Shown here one piece after another: positions 32,704 to 41,536 of a DNA stretch of 64,000 nucleotides. The notes under the pieces are model-generated. The model was given only the letters and a program-made list of their open reading frames with translations. It had not been told where the DNA came from and searched no databases. The stretch spans positions 3,478,001 through 3,542,000 of the forward strand of contig NZ_AP025944.1 of NCBI RefSeq assembly GCF_024349685.1, written 5' to 3'. Numbering within the stretch: position 1 is the stretch's first letter; the number at the start of each line of letters is the position of its first letter. Position numbers and translations under genes: made by a program. This stretch comes from Pseudomonas sp. LRP2-20. Its GTDB lineage: Bacteria; Pseudomonadota; Gammaproteobacteria; Pseudomonadales; Pseudomonadaceae.

Positions 32704-34260
32704 TTGCCAAGGTTCAAGACGCTTGGGGCCGAACGCCTGGCCCTGGTTTTACTCGCGGTGCTGCTGGTCGGTGCCGGTATCGGCTGGCGCCAGCCGATGA
32801 ACGTCGATGAGGAACGCTTCCTCGGCGTGGCCCTGGAAATGCTCCAGAGCGGCAACTGGTTCATCCCCCACCGCGCGGCGGAAATCTACGGCGACAAGCC
32901 ACCGTTGTTCATGTGGACCGTGGCCCTGTTCAGCTACCTGACGGGTTCGCCGAAAATCGCCCTCTACCTGCCAGGGCTGATGTCGGCGGCGACCATCACC
33001 CTGGTGCTGCATGACCTGGGGCAGCGCCTGTGGACCCGGCGCATCGGCGTGATTGCCGCGCTGCTGTTCCTGGCGACCTACCAGAGCTACAGCATCCTGC
33101 GTACCGGGCAGATCGACAGTTTCCTGTGCCTGTGGGTGGCGCTGGGCCTCTACGGCATGGTCCGCCATCTGCTGCTGGGGCCGGCCTGGGGTTGGTTCTA
33201 CCTGGCCTGCGCGGCCATGGGCCTGGGCATCATCAGCAAGGGCGTGGGCTTTGTCCCGGCGCTGATGCTGCTGCCCTACGCCTGGGCCGTGCGCAAGGGC
33301 TGGCGCGGGGTAGTGGCTTACCCGGGCCAGGGTGGGCGCTGGAGCCTGGGTTTCGTCTGGCTGCTGGCAGGCTGCGCGGTGTGGCTACTGCCGCTGCTGA
33401 TGTCGATCGCCCACGGCGGTGGTGCGGCGGAACTGGCCTACCTGAAGGAGATTCTCCTGCGCCAGACCGCCAACCGTTATGCCAATGCCTGGGATCATCG
33501 CGAGCCCTTCTGGTATTTCTTCGTCAAGGTCATCCCGCAGTACTGGCTGCCACTGATCCTGGCCTTGCCATGGCTGGTCCCGGCCTGGCGCCGGCAACTG
33601 CAAAAGCGTGATGGGCGCTTCCTGCTGCTGCTTGGCTGGGTCGCCCTGGTGCTGCTGTTCTTCAGCCTCAGCAGCGGCAAGCGCAAGCTCTACATTTTCC
33701 CGGCCCTGCCCGGGCTGGTGCTGGCCATCGCCCCGCTGGTGCCCTGGCTGCTCAAACGCTGGTTGCAGCGCCGCCCTGGCTGGCGCAAGGCGTTCACCGC
33801 CATTGCCCTGGCCTGGTTCTGCCTGTGGTTCGCACGCGGTTTCGTCGAGCCTCTGAAGGAAGGCCGCAACCCGCACGAAACCTTGATGAGCGAAGCCGCA
33901 CGCGCCACCGGTGGCGCCGAGCTGGTACTGGTCAACTGGCGCGAAGGGCACTGGCTGTTTGCCCGTCAACCCATCGTCCATTTCGGTTTCGCCAACCAGT
34001 CCAAGCCCGAGACGGCGGTGTACTGGTTACGCCAAAACCCCACGGCCTTTGCCCTGATTCCGGCAACGGAACTGGGCCGTTGCTTCAACGCCGACAAGGC
34101 TCACCGGCTGGGCGATACCTCGCGCGCCGAGTGGTATGTGGTCGGCGCCGATGCCGACAACGGCCAATGCCAGCCGGTGCTACCGCCACAGGTCTACCAC
34201 TTCGCCTGGACCAGCAGGGCCGGGAATCTGCAAACCGCAGCACAGGGGCTCGCACAATGA
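32704..34260 (+). CDS. GT39 (ArnT-like) membrane glycosyltransferase
   Basis: A 518-residue polytopic protein of the PMT/ArnT family. The first periplasmic loop has the catalytic acidic pair in MNVDEERFLGVALEML, followed by about twelve helices and a C-terminal periplasmic domain (from ~residue 395). ArnT-type enzymes take a sugar from undecaprenyl phosphate and attach it to lipid A or another envelope acceptor. The start is TTG 32704, with AAGGAA upstream. Given the upstream Ugd-epimerase-GT2 genes, the sugar is probably galacturonic acid. The stop overlaps the next start. Confidence 0.88.
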   Translation: MPRFKTLGAERLALVLLAVLLVGAGIGWRQPMNVDEERFLGVALEMLQSGNWFIPHRAAEIYGDKPPLFMWTVALFSYLTGSPKIALYLPGLMSAATITLVLHDLGQRLWTRRIGVIAALLFLATYQSYSILRTGQIDSFLCLWVALGLYGMVRHLLLGPAWGWFYLACAAMGLGIISKGVGFVPALMLLPYAWAVRKGWRGVVAYPGQGGRWSLGFVWLLAGCAVWLLPLLMSIAHGGGAAELAYLKEILLRQTANRYANAWDHREPFWYFFVKVIPQYWLPLILALPWLVPAWRRQLQKRDGRFLLLLGWVALVLLFFSLSSGKRKLYIFPALPGLVLAIAPLVPWLLKRWLQRRPGWRKAFTAIALAWFCLWFARGFVEPLKEGRNPHETLMSEAARATGGAELVLVNWREGHWLFARQPIVHFGFANQSKPETAVYWLRQNPTAFALIPATELGRCFNADKAHRLGDTSRAEWYVVGADADNGQCQPVLPPQVYHFAWTSRAGNLQTAAQGLAQ

Positions 34261-35219
34261 CTACCCAGACCTTGCCAGCCCCACGCCGGCACCTGTGGAG
34301 ACGTTTGAACCGCTGGGGCCAGATCAGCGCACTGGTGGTGCTGTTGGCCATGGCCCTGGTGGGCATCGAAGCCGCGCGCTCGTTCTGGCCGCAGCAACTC
34401 TTCGCGCACCTGAGCAACCGCTGGACCGGTGACACCGCGCCCGGGCAGAACGTCTGGCTGCCGGCCTTCAAGCTGAGGATCGACGCCAAGGTCGTGGAGC
34501 CAAGCCTGACCAACCTGTCCGGCATCACTTATGACTACGACCGCGACCGGCTGCTGGCGATCACCAATGGTGTGCCCATGGAGCTGCTGGAGCTGAGCAA
34601 GGACGGCGACATCCTGGCGCGCTACCCACTGGTGGACTTCGAAGACACCGAAGGCCTGGCGTACCTGGGCAATGGCCGCCTGGCCATCAGCGACGAGCAG
34701 ATGCAACGGCTGGACGTGATCACCCTGCCCGACCACCCGCAGCCGATTCACGCCAGCGAGGCACAGTGGATCACCCTCGACATCAACCCGACCCACCGCA
34801 ACAAGGGCTTCGAGGGGGTGACCTACGACCGCCAGCACGATCGCCTGTTCGCCATCAAGGAGCGCGACCCGCGGCAGCTGTTCACCGTCACCGGCATGCT
34901 CACGGCGCTCAGCGGCGGCCCCCTGCAGTTGACGGTCAGCGACCGCCGCGACTGGGTCAAGCGCAGCGTGTACGCCACCGACCTGTCCGACGGCTACTAC
35001 GACCCGCGCACCGGTCACCTGCTGGTGCTCAGCGACCAGTCGAAGAACATCACCGAGCTCGATGGCGATGGCCGCTTCGTCAGCATCCGTTCGTTGCGTA
35101 CCTGGCTCGGTGGGTTGCAGCATGACGCCCCGCAGCCCGAAGGCATGACCATGGACAGCGCCGGCAACCTCTATGTCGTCAGCGAGCCGAACCTGTTCTA
35201 TCGCTTCAGCAAGCCCTGA
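34257..35219 (+). CDS. SdiA-regulated-domain (beta-propeller) protein with N-terminal anchor
   Basis: A 320-residue protein with an N-terminal membrane helix (ISALVVLLAMALVGIEAA) and a periplasmic domain of the SdiA-regulated family (PF06977-like). Propeller-type repeats are visible: NLSGITYDYDRDRLLAITNG, FEDTEGLAYLGNGRLAISDE, KGFEGVTYDRQHDRLFAIKE and PEGMTMDSAGNLYVVSEPN. It overlaps the ArnT-like gene by 4 bp and ends the operon. The family has no firm biochemical role; here it may assist the envelope modification. Confidence 0.83.
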   Translation: MTTQTLPAPRRHLWRRLNRWGQISALVVLLAMALVGIEAARSFWPQQLFAHLSNRWTGDTAPGQNVWLPAFKLRIDAKVVEPSLTNLSGITYDYDRDRLLAITNGVPMELLELSKDGDILARYPLVDFEDTEGLAYLGNGRLAISDEQMQRLDVITLPDHPQPIHASEAQWITLDINPTHRNKGFEGVTYDRQHDRLFAIKERDPRQLFTVTGMLTALSGGPLQLTVSDRRDWVKRSVYATDLSDGYYDPRTGHLLVLSDQSKNITELDGDGRFVSIRSLRTWLGGLQHDAPQPEGMTMDSAGNLYVVSEPNLFYRFSKP

Positions 35220-35275
35220 AGTCAGGCCTGTCGACCTTTCGCCTCGGGGCGCTTGCAAAAGCACAAGTCTCGAAA

Positions 35276-35295
35276 TACTGTATGAATAATCAGTA
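35276..35295. promoter_or_regulatory. LexA (SOS) box inside a longer palindrome
   Basis: TACTGTATGAATAATCAGTA matches the LexA consensus TACTG-N10-CAGTA. It is embedded in a perfect 14-bp inverted repeat: 35267-35280 and 35291-35304 around a 10-bp AT-rich centre. It lies 15 bp before the ATG of the radical-SAM gene. Confidence 0.85.
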
Positions 35296-35310
35296 TTTCG
35301 AGACAACCCC

Positions 35311-36531
35311 ATGCAGCTCATCGCCAAACTCGGCATTCTCGCCGATGCCGCCAAGTACGATGCCTCATGCGCCAGCAGTGGCGCACCGAAACGCAGCTCG
35401 CGCGGCAGCGATGGCCTGGGCGCGACCGATGGCATGGGCATCTGCCACAGCTACACCCCCGATGGCCGCTGTGTGTCGCTGCTCAAGGTGCTGCTGACCA
35501 ACTTCTGCCTGTATGACTGCCAGTACTGTGTCAACCGCCGTTCCAGCAACGTGCCGCGGGCCCGCTTCAGCCCCGAGGAAGTGGTGCGCCTGACCCTGGA
35601 CTTCTACCGGCGCAACTGCATCAGTGGCCTGTTCCTCAGCTCCGGCATCATCCGCTCGGCCGACTACACCATGGAGCAGCTGATTCGCGTGGCCCGCCTG
35701 CTGCGGGAAGAACACAACTTCCGTGGCTACATCCACCTCAAGACCATCCCCGACGCCGACCCGCTGCTGATCGAAGAGGCCGGGCGCCTGGCCGACCGCC
35801 TCAGCGTCAACATCGAGTTGCCCACCGATGCCAGCCTCAAGCGCCTGGCCCCGGAGAAGCAGGCACACACCATCCGCCAGGCCATGGGCGTGATCCACCA
35901 GGGCCAGCAGGCCGTGGCCGGTGAACCGAAAGCGCCGCGTTTCACCCCGGCCGGGCAAAGCACCCAGGTGATCGTCGGCGCCGATGCCACCGACGACAGC
36001 ACCCTGCTGCGCAACGCCGAGTCGCTGTATCAGGGCTATGGGCTCAAACGCGTGTACTACTCGGCCTTCAGCCCGATCCCCGACAGCCCTGGCAGCGTGC
36101 CCCTGGCCGCCCCGCCACTGCTGCGCGAACACCGCCTGTACCAGGCCGACTTCCTGCTGCGTGGCTATGGCTACAAGGCCGGTGAGCTGCTCGGCGAGGC
36201 CGGCAACCTGGCACTGGACATCGACCCCAAGCTGGCCTGGGCACTGGCCAACCGCGAGGTGTTTCCGCTGGATGTGAACCGCGCCGAGCCGGCGCTGCTG
36301 GCACGCATCCCCGGCATCGGCCTGCGCAGCGTGCAACGGCTGGTGGCACTGCGCCGCGAGCGACGCGTGCGCTACGACGACCTGATCCAGCTGCGCTGCG
36401 TGCTGGACAAGGCACGGCCGTTCATCGTCACCAGCGATTACCGCCCCGCCGATGGCGAGTTGCGCAGCGGCTTGCTCAGGGCGCGCCTGCGCGAACCTCA
36501 GGCGCCGCAGCAGATGGGGCTGTGGGGGTGA
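35311..36531 (+). CDS. Putative DNA modification/repair radical SAM protein
   Basis: A 406-residue radical SAM enzyme of the family annotated as DNA modification/repair (TIGR03916-type). The 4Fe-4S cluster ligands are C66, C70 and C73 in NFCLYDCQYCVNRR. Helix-hairpin-helix DNA-binding residues near the C-terminus read EPALLARIPGIGLRSVQRL. The distribution resembles SplB-like enzymes but the family has no proven substrate. A LexA box lies just upstream and the DUF4130 partner gene overlaps the 3' end, so an SOS-inducible DNA-repair pair is likely. Confidence 0.9.
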   Translation: MQLIAKLGILADAAKYDASCASSGAPKRSSRGSDGLGATDGMGICHSYTPDGRCVSLLKVLLTNFCLYDCQYCVNRRSSNVPRARFSPEEVVRLTLDFYRRNCISGLFLSSGIIRSADYTMEQLIRVARLLREEHNFRGYIHLKTIPDADPLLIEEAGRLADRLSVNIELPTDASLKRLAPEKQAHTIRQAMGVIHQGQQAVAGEPKAPRFTPAGQSTQVIVGADATDDSTLLRNAESLYQGYGLKRVYYSAFSPIPDSPGSVPLAAPPLLREHRLYQADFLLRGYGYKAGELLGEAGNLALDIDPKLAWALANREVFPLDVNRAEPALLARIPGIGLRSVQRLVALRRERRVRYDDLIQLRCVLDKARPFIVTSDYRPADGELRSGLLRARLREPQAPQQMGLWG

Positions 36532-37361
36532 TTGCGCTCGATTGCGATGACCAGTTCGGCACTTGGCGCAACCAGGCCCGCACCTTGCTCGGCCACGGTA
36601 TCGACCCCGCCGACGTGACCTGGGCGCAAGGCCCGATCCAGGACCTGCTGGCCCTGCCCACACCCTTGCCCGAAGGCCCTGGCCCATTCCGCGCCAAGGT
36701 GCCCGCCACGCTGCTGACGCAACTGGAGCAAGCCGCACGCTACCGCGGCGAGCAACGCTGGAACCTGCTGTATGAAGTGCTCTGGCGCGTGGCCCACGGC
36801 GACCGCACGGCCATGCTGGCGGGTGACCGCCTGGGCAGCGAATTGCAGCGGCGTATCAAGCAGGTCAGCCGCGAGGCGCACCACCTGCATGCGTTCGTAC
36901 GTTTCGTGCCGCTGCCCGAGGCGCTGGCCAAGCAGTTGCAGCTGGACCTGGTGGCCTACCACGAACCCGCCCACGACATCCTGGAGAGCGCCAGCACGCA
37001 CTTCGCCGACCGCCTCGGGCGCCAGCGCTGGCTGATCGCGACGCCACAGGACGGCATCCGCTTCGATGGCCAGGCTTTCGAATATCAGCGCCGTTGCCCT
37101 GAAGATTGGCGGCAATGGGCACAAAATGCCGAAGACCCCGGTGCCGAACTGTGGCGCACCTATTACCGGCATACCTTCAACCCGGCCCGGCTCAACCCCG
37201 ACGCGCTGCGCCTGCACATGCCGGGGAGGTTCTGGCGGCACCTGCCGGAGGGGATGCTGATTCCGCAGCTGGAAGGCCTGGCGCGGCAAGGCAAGCAACG
37301 CGACGGGCAGGCGCTGGAGGTGGCCAGCCAGCGTGGCAAGCGGATTACCCGTTCCGGGTGA
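36528..37361 (+). CDS. DUF4130/TIGR03915 DNA metabolism protein, partner of the radical SAM enzyme
   Basis: A 277-residue protein of the family consistently encoded beside the preceding radical SAM enzyme. It starts at GTG 36528, overlapping the radical SAM stop (GTGA); GTG 36522 is an alternative. Family blocks are RGEQRWNLLYEVLWRVAHG, QVSREAHHLHAFVRFVPLP, and YHEPAHDILESASTHFADRL. In many bacteria the same domain is fused to a UdgX-like uracil-DNA glycosylase; here that glycosylase domain is absent and the protein stands alone. Its action on DNA is inferred. Confidence 0.87.
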   Translation: MIALDCDDQFGTWRNQARTLLGHGIDPADVTWAQGPIQDLLALPTPLPEGPGPFRAKVPATLLTQLEQAARYRGEQRWNLLYEVLWRVAHGDRTAMLAGDRLGSELQRRIKQVSREAHHLHAFVRFVPLPEALAKQLQLDLVAYHEPAHDILESASTHFADRLGRQRWLIATPQDGIRFDGQAFEYQRRCPEDWRQWAQNAEDPGAELWRTYYRHTFNPARLNPDALRLHMPGRFWRHLPEGMLIPQLEGLARQGKQRDGQALEVASQRGKRITRSG

Positions 37362-37426
37362 TTTGTGAAAATTTTGTAATGGATTTGGCATACCACCTTC
37401 CCAAGGAGCGACACATCCTGACAAAC

Positions 37427-37467
37427 TGATTGCTAACGATTCTCATATTTACTTGTATTAGCAATCA
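37427..37467. promoter_or_regulatory. Candidate Fur box within an inverted repeat
   Basis: GCTAACGATTCTCATATTT (37432-37450) agrees with the 19-bp Fur consensus at about 12 positions. It is flanked by perfect 10-bp arms TGATTGCTAA (37427-37436) and TTAGCAATCA (37458-37467). It lies 18 bp before the TonB receptor ATG. Confidence 0.6.
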
Positions 37468-37484
37468 TCAGGAGCCCATCCGTC

Positions 37485-39641
37485 ATGTTGTCGCCCCTCG
37501 CGCACACGCGCCCCCTGCCCGCCCGCAACCTGCTCGCCATGGCCATCTGCATGGCCGTTGTCACGCCAGCCGTGGCCGAAGATACCCCCACCACACTGGA
37601 ACTGGGCGCCACCGAAATCAGCTCGGAGGCATTGGGCAGCACCACCGAGGGCTCGGGCTCCTACACCACCGGCTCCATGTCCACCGCAACCAAGCTGCCA
37701 CTGAGCATGCGTGAAACGCCCCAGGCGGTGACCGTCATCACCCGCCAGCGCATGGACGACCAGGCCATGACCAGCATCAATGACGTGGTCAAGGCCACGC
37801 CCGGCCTGTTCCTCGACTACTCCAGCGGCCCGGGCCGGCAGAGCTACTCCTCGCGCGGTTTCAACATCGACAACCTGATGTACGACGGCATCCCCAGCGG
37901 CTATACCGGTTGGGTGGTCGGCGCCCAGCCGAACCTGGCGATGTTCGACCGGGTCGAGGTGGTGCGCGGCGCCACCGGCCTGGTCACCGGTGCCGGCAAC
38001 CCGTCGGCAGCCATCAACCTGGTGCGCAAGCGCCCACTGGCCGAGCAGAAGGTCACCCTGACCGGCGCCGCCGGTAGCTGGGACGACTACCGCGGCGAGA
38101 TCGATGCCTCCAGCCCGCTAAATGACAGCGGCACCCTGCGCGGACGCGTGGTGGCGTCCTACCGCGACGCCAACAGCTTTGTCGATGATGTCGAGGAAGA
38201 CCATGGCCTGTTCTATGCGGTGACCGAGGCGGATCTCTCCGATGACACCAGCCTGATGCTTGGTTTCTCGCACCAGAAGGACAAGACCAACTACTTCTGG
38301 GGCGCCATGCCCACCGCCCTCGACGGCCACCACATGGGCTTCTCGCGCTCCTACAACCCGGGCACCGACTGGGAGAACAAGGACCAGGAGATCAACACCC
38401 TGTTCGCCGAATTGCGCCATCGCCTGGCCAATGACTGGACGCTGCAGCTCAACGCCAACTATGCGCAACAGGATGCGACCTTCACCGGGTCCTACCAGTC
38501 GCGCTGGGCTGGCCTGCAGGCACCGCTGCAACGCACGGTCTACCAGTCCAGGCATCAGGAAAACCAGGCCGGCCTGGACGGCTTCGTCAGCGGCCCGTTC
38601 GAGCTGCTCGGGCGCACCCACGAACTGGTGGTAGGTGCCAGTAAGCGCATCTACGACATGGACACCCGCAACTACAGCCCGTACGACATGTACTGGCCGC
38701 TCAATGGCGGTAAACCGAACTTCGTACACACCGACAACCAGCGTGAAGTCACCACCCAGGATGGCGTGTACCTGACCACCCGGCTGAACCTGGCCGACCC
38801 GCTCAAGCTCATCCTCGGCGGGCGCCTGGACTGGTACGACTATGACAACCGTGATGGCGACGGCGATTACAAGGTCACCCGCAACGTCACCAAGTATGCC
38901 GGCCTGATCTACGACCTGGACGACCACCACTCGGTGTACGTGAGCTACAGCGACATCTTCACCCCGCAAAGCTCCAAGGACATCTCCGGCACCCCGGTGA
39001 AACCGATCGTGGGCAAGAACTATGAGGTCGGCATCAAGGGCGAATACTTCGACGGCGCGCTCAATGCCAGCATCGCGCTGTTCCGCATCGACCAGGAAAA
39101 CCGTGCCACCCAGGTGTTCGTCGCGAACTGCCCGCAGACTTCCTGCTACGAAGCTTCGGGCGAAGTGCGCAGCCAGGGCATCGACATGGAGCTGCAAGGC
39201 GCGCTGACGCCAAACTGGCAGATCGGTGGCGGCTATACCTATGCCCGCGCGCACACCATCAAGGACGCCGCCAACCCCGCCAATGTCAACCAGCGTTTCG
39301 ATACCGACACCCCGGAGCACATGTTCAAGCTGAACACCGTGTACCACTTCCAGGGCCCGTTGGAGAAGCTGCGGGTCGGTGGCAACATTTCCTGGCAGAG
39401 CCGCATCTACAACGACTTCACCGTGGCCGATGGCAGTGAGTACCGGCTGGCCCAGGGTGCCTATGCGGTCACCGACCTGATGGCCGGCTACCGGGTCAGT
39501 CAGCATCTCGACCTGCAACTCAATGCCAACAACGTGTTCGACCGCAAGTACTATTCGGCCGTCGCCAGTTCGGTGGACTACGGTGGCGATACCTGGGGGG
39601 CGCCACGTAATCTGATGATGACGGCCAAATACAGCTTCTAG
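37485..39641 (+). CDS. TonB-dependent siderophore receptor
   Basis: A 718-residue outer-membrane receptor. The signal peptide (LLAMAICMAVVTPAVAE) is followed by a short spacer with no STN signalling domain. The plug domain starts near KLPLSMRETPQAVTVITRQR, and the 22-strand barrel ends with NLMMTAKYSF, with a terminal Phe as usual. The absence of an STN domain means no FecI/FecR-type signalling. An iron-box-like sequence just upstream suggests Fur repression. Similar receptors take up ferric hydroxamates or pyoverdines from other strains; the siderophore is unknown. No synthesis genes are nearby. Confidence 0.93.
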   Translation: MLSPLAHTRPLPARNLLAMAICMAVVTPAVAEDTPTTLELGATEISSEALGSTTEGSGSYTTGSMSTATKLPLSMRETPQAVTVITRQRMDDQAMTSINDVVKATPGLFLDYSSGPGRQSYSSRGFNIDNLMYDGIPSGYTGWVVGAQPNLAMFDRVEVVRGATGLVTGAGNPSAAINLVRKRPLAEQKVTLTGAAGSWDDYRGEIDASSPLNDSGTLRGRVVASYRDANSFVDDVEEDHGLFYAVTEADLSDDTSLMLGFSHQKDKTNYFWGAMPTALDGHHMGFSRSYNPGTDWENKDQEINTLFAELRHRLANDWTLQLNANYAQQDATFTGSYQSRWAGLQAPLQRTVYQSRHQENQAGLDGFVSGPFELLGRTHELVVGASKRIYDMDTRNYSPYDMYWPLNGGKPNFVHTDNQREVTTQDGVYLTTRLNLADPLKLILGGRLDWYDYDNRDGDGDYKVTRNVTKYAGLIYDLDDHHSVYVSYSDIFTPQSSKDISGTPVKPIVGKNYEVGIKGEYFDGALNASIALFRIDQENRATQVFVANCPQTSCYEASGEVRSQGIDMELQGALTPNWQIGGGYTYARAHTIKDAANPANVNQRFDTDTPEHMFKLNTVYHFQGPLEKLRVGGNISWQSRIYNDFTVADGSEYRLAQGAYAVTDLMAGYRVSQHLDLQLNANNVFDRKYYSAVASSVDYGGDTWGAPRNLMMTAKYSF

Positions 39642-39648
39642 CGCCGCC

Positions 39649-40500
39649 TCAGTCGGCCTGCTGATGCTCAGCCAGCTTCTCCAGCAACGCCTTGGCCAGT
39701 GCCTTGTCGGAGAACGGGTTCTGCCCGGTGATCAGTTCACGATCCACCAGCACATGAGGCTGCCAGGCCTGGGCGTAGGTCATGTGACCGCCCGCTCCGG
39801 CCATGGCCTTGGCCGGATAGAACTGCAGGCGCTGCGGCTTGAGCGAAGCTTCGAACACCTGCTCTTCCGGGTCGGAGAAGATGGTCATCCGATAACCCTG
39901 GTAAACCCAGTCATCGGCCGCCGGCTGCTCGCCACGCGTCAGGGCGGCCTGGTAGCTGGCTGGGTCGCGTTGCGCCGACAGCAGCGCGATGGGCCCGTGG
40001 CAGATAGCGGCGGTAGGCTTGCCGGCCTGATGGAAGTGCCGCAGCAAAGCCCCGACATCAGGGTTGTTGGCCAGGTCGATCAGTGGTGCATGGCCACCGG
40101 GAATGAACAAACCGGCATAGCGGTCAAGGTCACCGGCCAGCACCTGCTTCACCGACAAGGTGTCGTTGATGCCCGGCAGGCCCTTCACGACCTGCTCGAT
40201 GCGCCGCATTTCCGTGGCGTCGCCAGCAAAGTACTGGGGATCGATCGAGCGCACGTCCACGCTTGGCGCATTACCCTTGGGCGTGACCAGTACCAGCTTG
40301 TAGCCAGCCTTGAGCAACTGGTCGGCGGGCACACCGAATTCATTGAGGTAGTAACCCGTCGGGTAGCGCTTGCCATCCTGCAACATCAAACTGTTTTCAC
40401 TGGACAGCAGCACCAGCACTTCGCCTTTCGGCGCGGCATGGGCAGCGGCGGTAAGCAATGCGCCAGTCACCGCCAGCACCAGCGAGGTCGTCTTGTTCAT
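39649..40500 (-). CDS. Exported DJ-1/PfpI-family protein (class I glutamine amidotransferase-like)
   Basis: A 283-residue DJ-1/PfpI superfamily protein with a signal peptide (SLVLAVTGALLTAAAHA), so probably periplasmic. The nucleophile elbow is C167-H168 in TAAICHGPIALL, preceded by YAGLFIPGGHAPLIDL. Members act as glyoxalase III-like hydratases, proteases or chaperones; an insertion with YPTGYYLNEFGVP is typical of the chaperone Hsp31/glyoxalase III branch. It is convergent with the TonB receptor (8 bp apart) and divergent from the LysR gene, which probably regulates it. Confidence 0.85.
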   Translation of the reverse strand: MNKTTSLVLAVTGALLTAAAHAAPKGEVLVLLSSENSLMLQDGKRYPTGYYLNEFGVPADQLLKAGYKLVLVTPKGNAPSVDVRSIDPQYFAGDATEMRRIEQVVKGLPGINDTLSVKQVLAGDLDRYAGLFIPGGHAPLIDLANNPDVGALLRHFHQAGKPTAAICHGPIALLSAQRDPASYQAALTRGEQPAADDWVYQGYRMTIFSDPEEQVFEASLKPQRLQFYPAKAMAGAGGHMTYAQAWQPHVLVDRELITGQNPFSDKALAKALLEKLAEHQQAD

Positions 40501-40597
40501 CAGGTTTTACCTATCGAGTCATGAGGGAACTGGGCCCATCCTAATCAGGCAGCTATGATTCGATAATTCGAAAGCTTTTATTTCTGTGATCCATAAA

Positions 40598-41536
40598 ATG
40601 AATATCGCTAGCAAGGATCTCAACCTGCTGTACCTGTTCCACGTGCTGTATCAGGAACGCAACGCCACACTGGCGGCCGCGCGCATGGCCCTGAGCCAGC
40701 CAGCCTTGAGCCACAAGCTCAACAAGTTGCGGCACCAGTTTGGCGACCCGCTATTTGTACGCGCCCCACGTGGCCTGGCGGCAACCCCACGTGCCCATGA
40801 ACTGGCTCCCGAAGTGCAGCGCCTGGTCGAAGGCCTGGCCGCCTTCTATGAACGGTGCGACGGCCAGGACTTTCTCGCCCGCCCTGCCCGCCTGCACGTG
40901 TACAGCACCGATTTCATGGAGCAGACCCTGCTGCCCAGGCTCTTGCCAGTCCTGCGCCGCCAAGCGCCAAACCTGGTGTTGATCACCCACAACACCCGCG
41001 GCCAGTTGCCGCGCGAAGCCTTGGAAAAGGGGACCTGCGACCTGGCCATCGCAGGCTTCTACACCGACCTGCCAGACACCTTCCATCAGCAACGCCTGCT
41101 CAGCGAGGATTTCGTGGTGCTGGCATCGCGCAGCAACCCGCGCCTGACGCAGGGGCTCGACCTTGAGGCCTTCCTGGCCTGCGACCACCTGCTGACCACG
41201 CTCACCGGCGACCTCGATGGCTTGGTGGACCGCGCCCTGCGCGCTGCTGGCCACAGTCGACGGATAGTGGCCGGCTTGTCGAGTTTCCTCGCGCCGACAC
41301 GGCTCGTTCGCGGCACCGACCTGCTGCTCACCTGCCTGCGCTCGGTCGCCGAAGAAGCCGCCGAACGTGACACAGACTTGTGCATGTACGCCTTGCCCCT
41401 GGCCCTGCCCAAGGTCGAAGTGATGCAAATCTGGCATGAGCGGACCCATGCCGATCCGTTGCGGAAGTGGTTTCGTCAACAGCTGCAGGCCGCTGCACGG
41501 ACTGACGCCAACCCGGCTGCCATCACCAGAGCCTGA
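40598..41536 (+). CDS. LysR-family transcriptional regulator
   Basis: A 312-residue LysR protein. The N-terminal winged helix-turn-helix is clear (DLNLLYLFHVLYQERNATLA then LSQPALSHKLNKLRHQFGDP), followed by the co-inducer-binding domain (LHVYSTDFMEQTLLPRLLPV). It reads like the NodD/LinR branch. ATG 40598 was used rather than GTG 40586. It is divergent from the DJ-1-like gene (97 bp apart), the usual place for the target gene. Its last bases overlap the end of the truncated porin gene. Confidence 0.9.
   Translation: MNIASKDLNLLYLFHVLYQERNATLAAARMALSQPALSHKLNKLRHQFGDPLFVRAPRGLAATPRAHELAPEVQRLVEGLAAFYERCDGQDFLARPARLHVYSTDFMEQTLLPRLLPVLRRQAPNLVLITHNTRGQLPREALEKGTCDLAIAGFYTDLPDTFHQQRLLSEDFVVLASRSNPRLTQGLDLEAFLACDHLLTTLTGDLDGLVDRALRAAGHSRRIVAGLSSFLAPTRLVRGTDLLLTCLRSVAEEAAERDTDLCMYALPLALPKVEVMQIWHERTHADPLRKWFRQQLQAAARTDANPAAITRA

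Noticed and set aside
29353..34260. arn (aminoarabinose) operon
   Set aside because: Ugd, GT2 and GT39 fit, but ArnA, ArnB and ArnD are missing and a UDP-uronate 4-epimerase is present instead.
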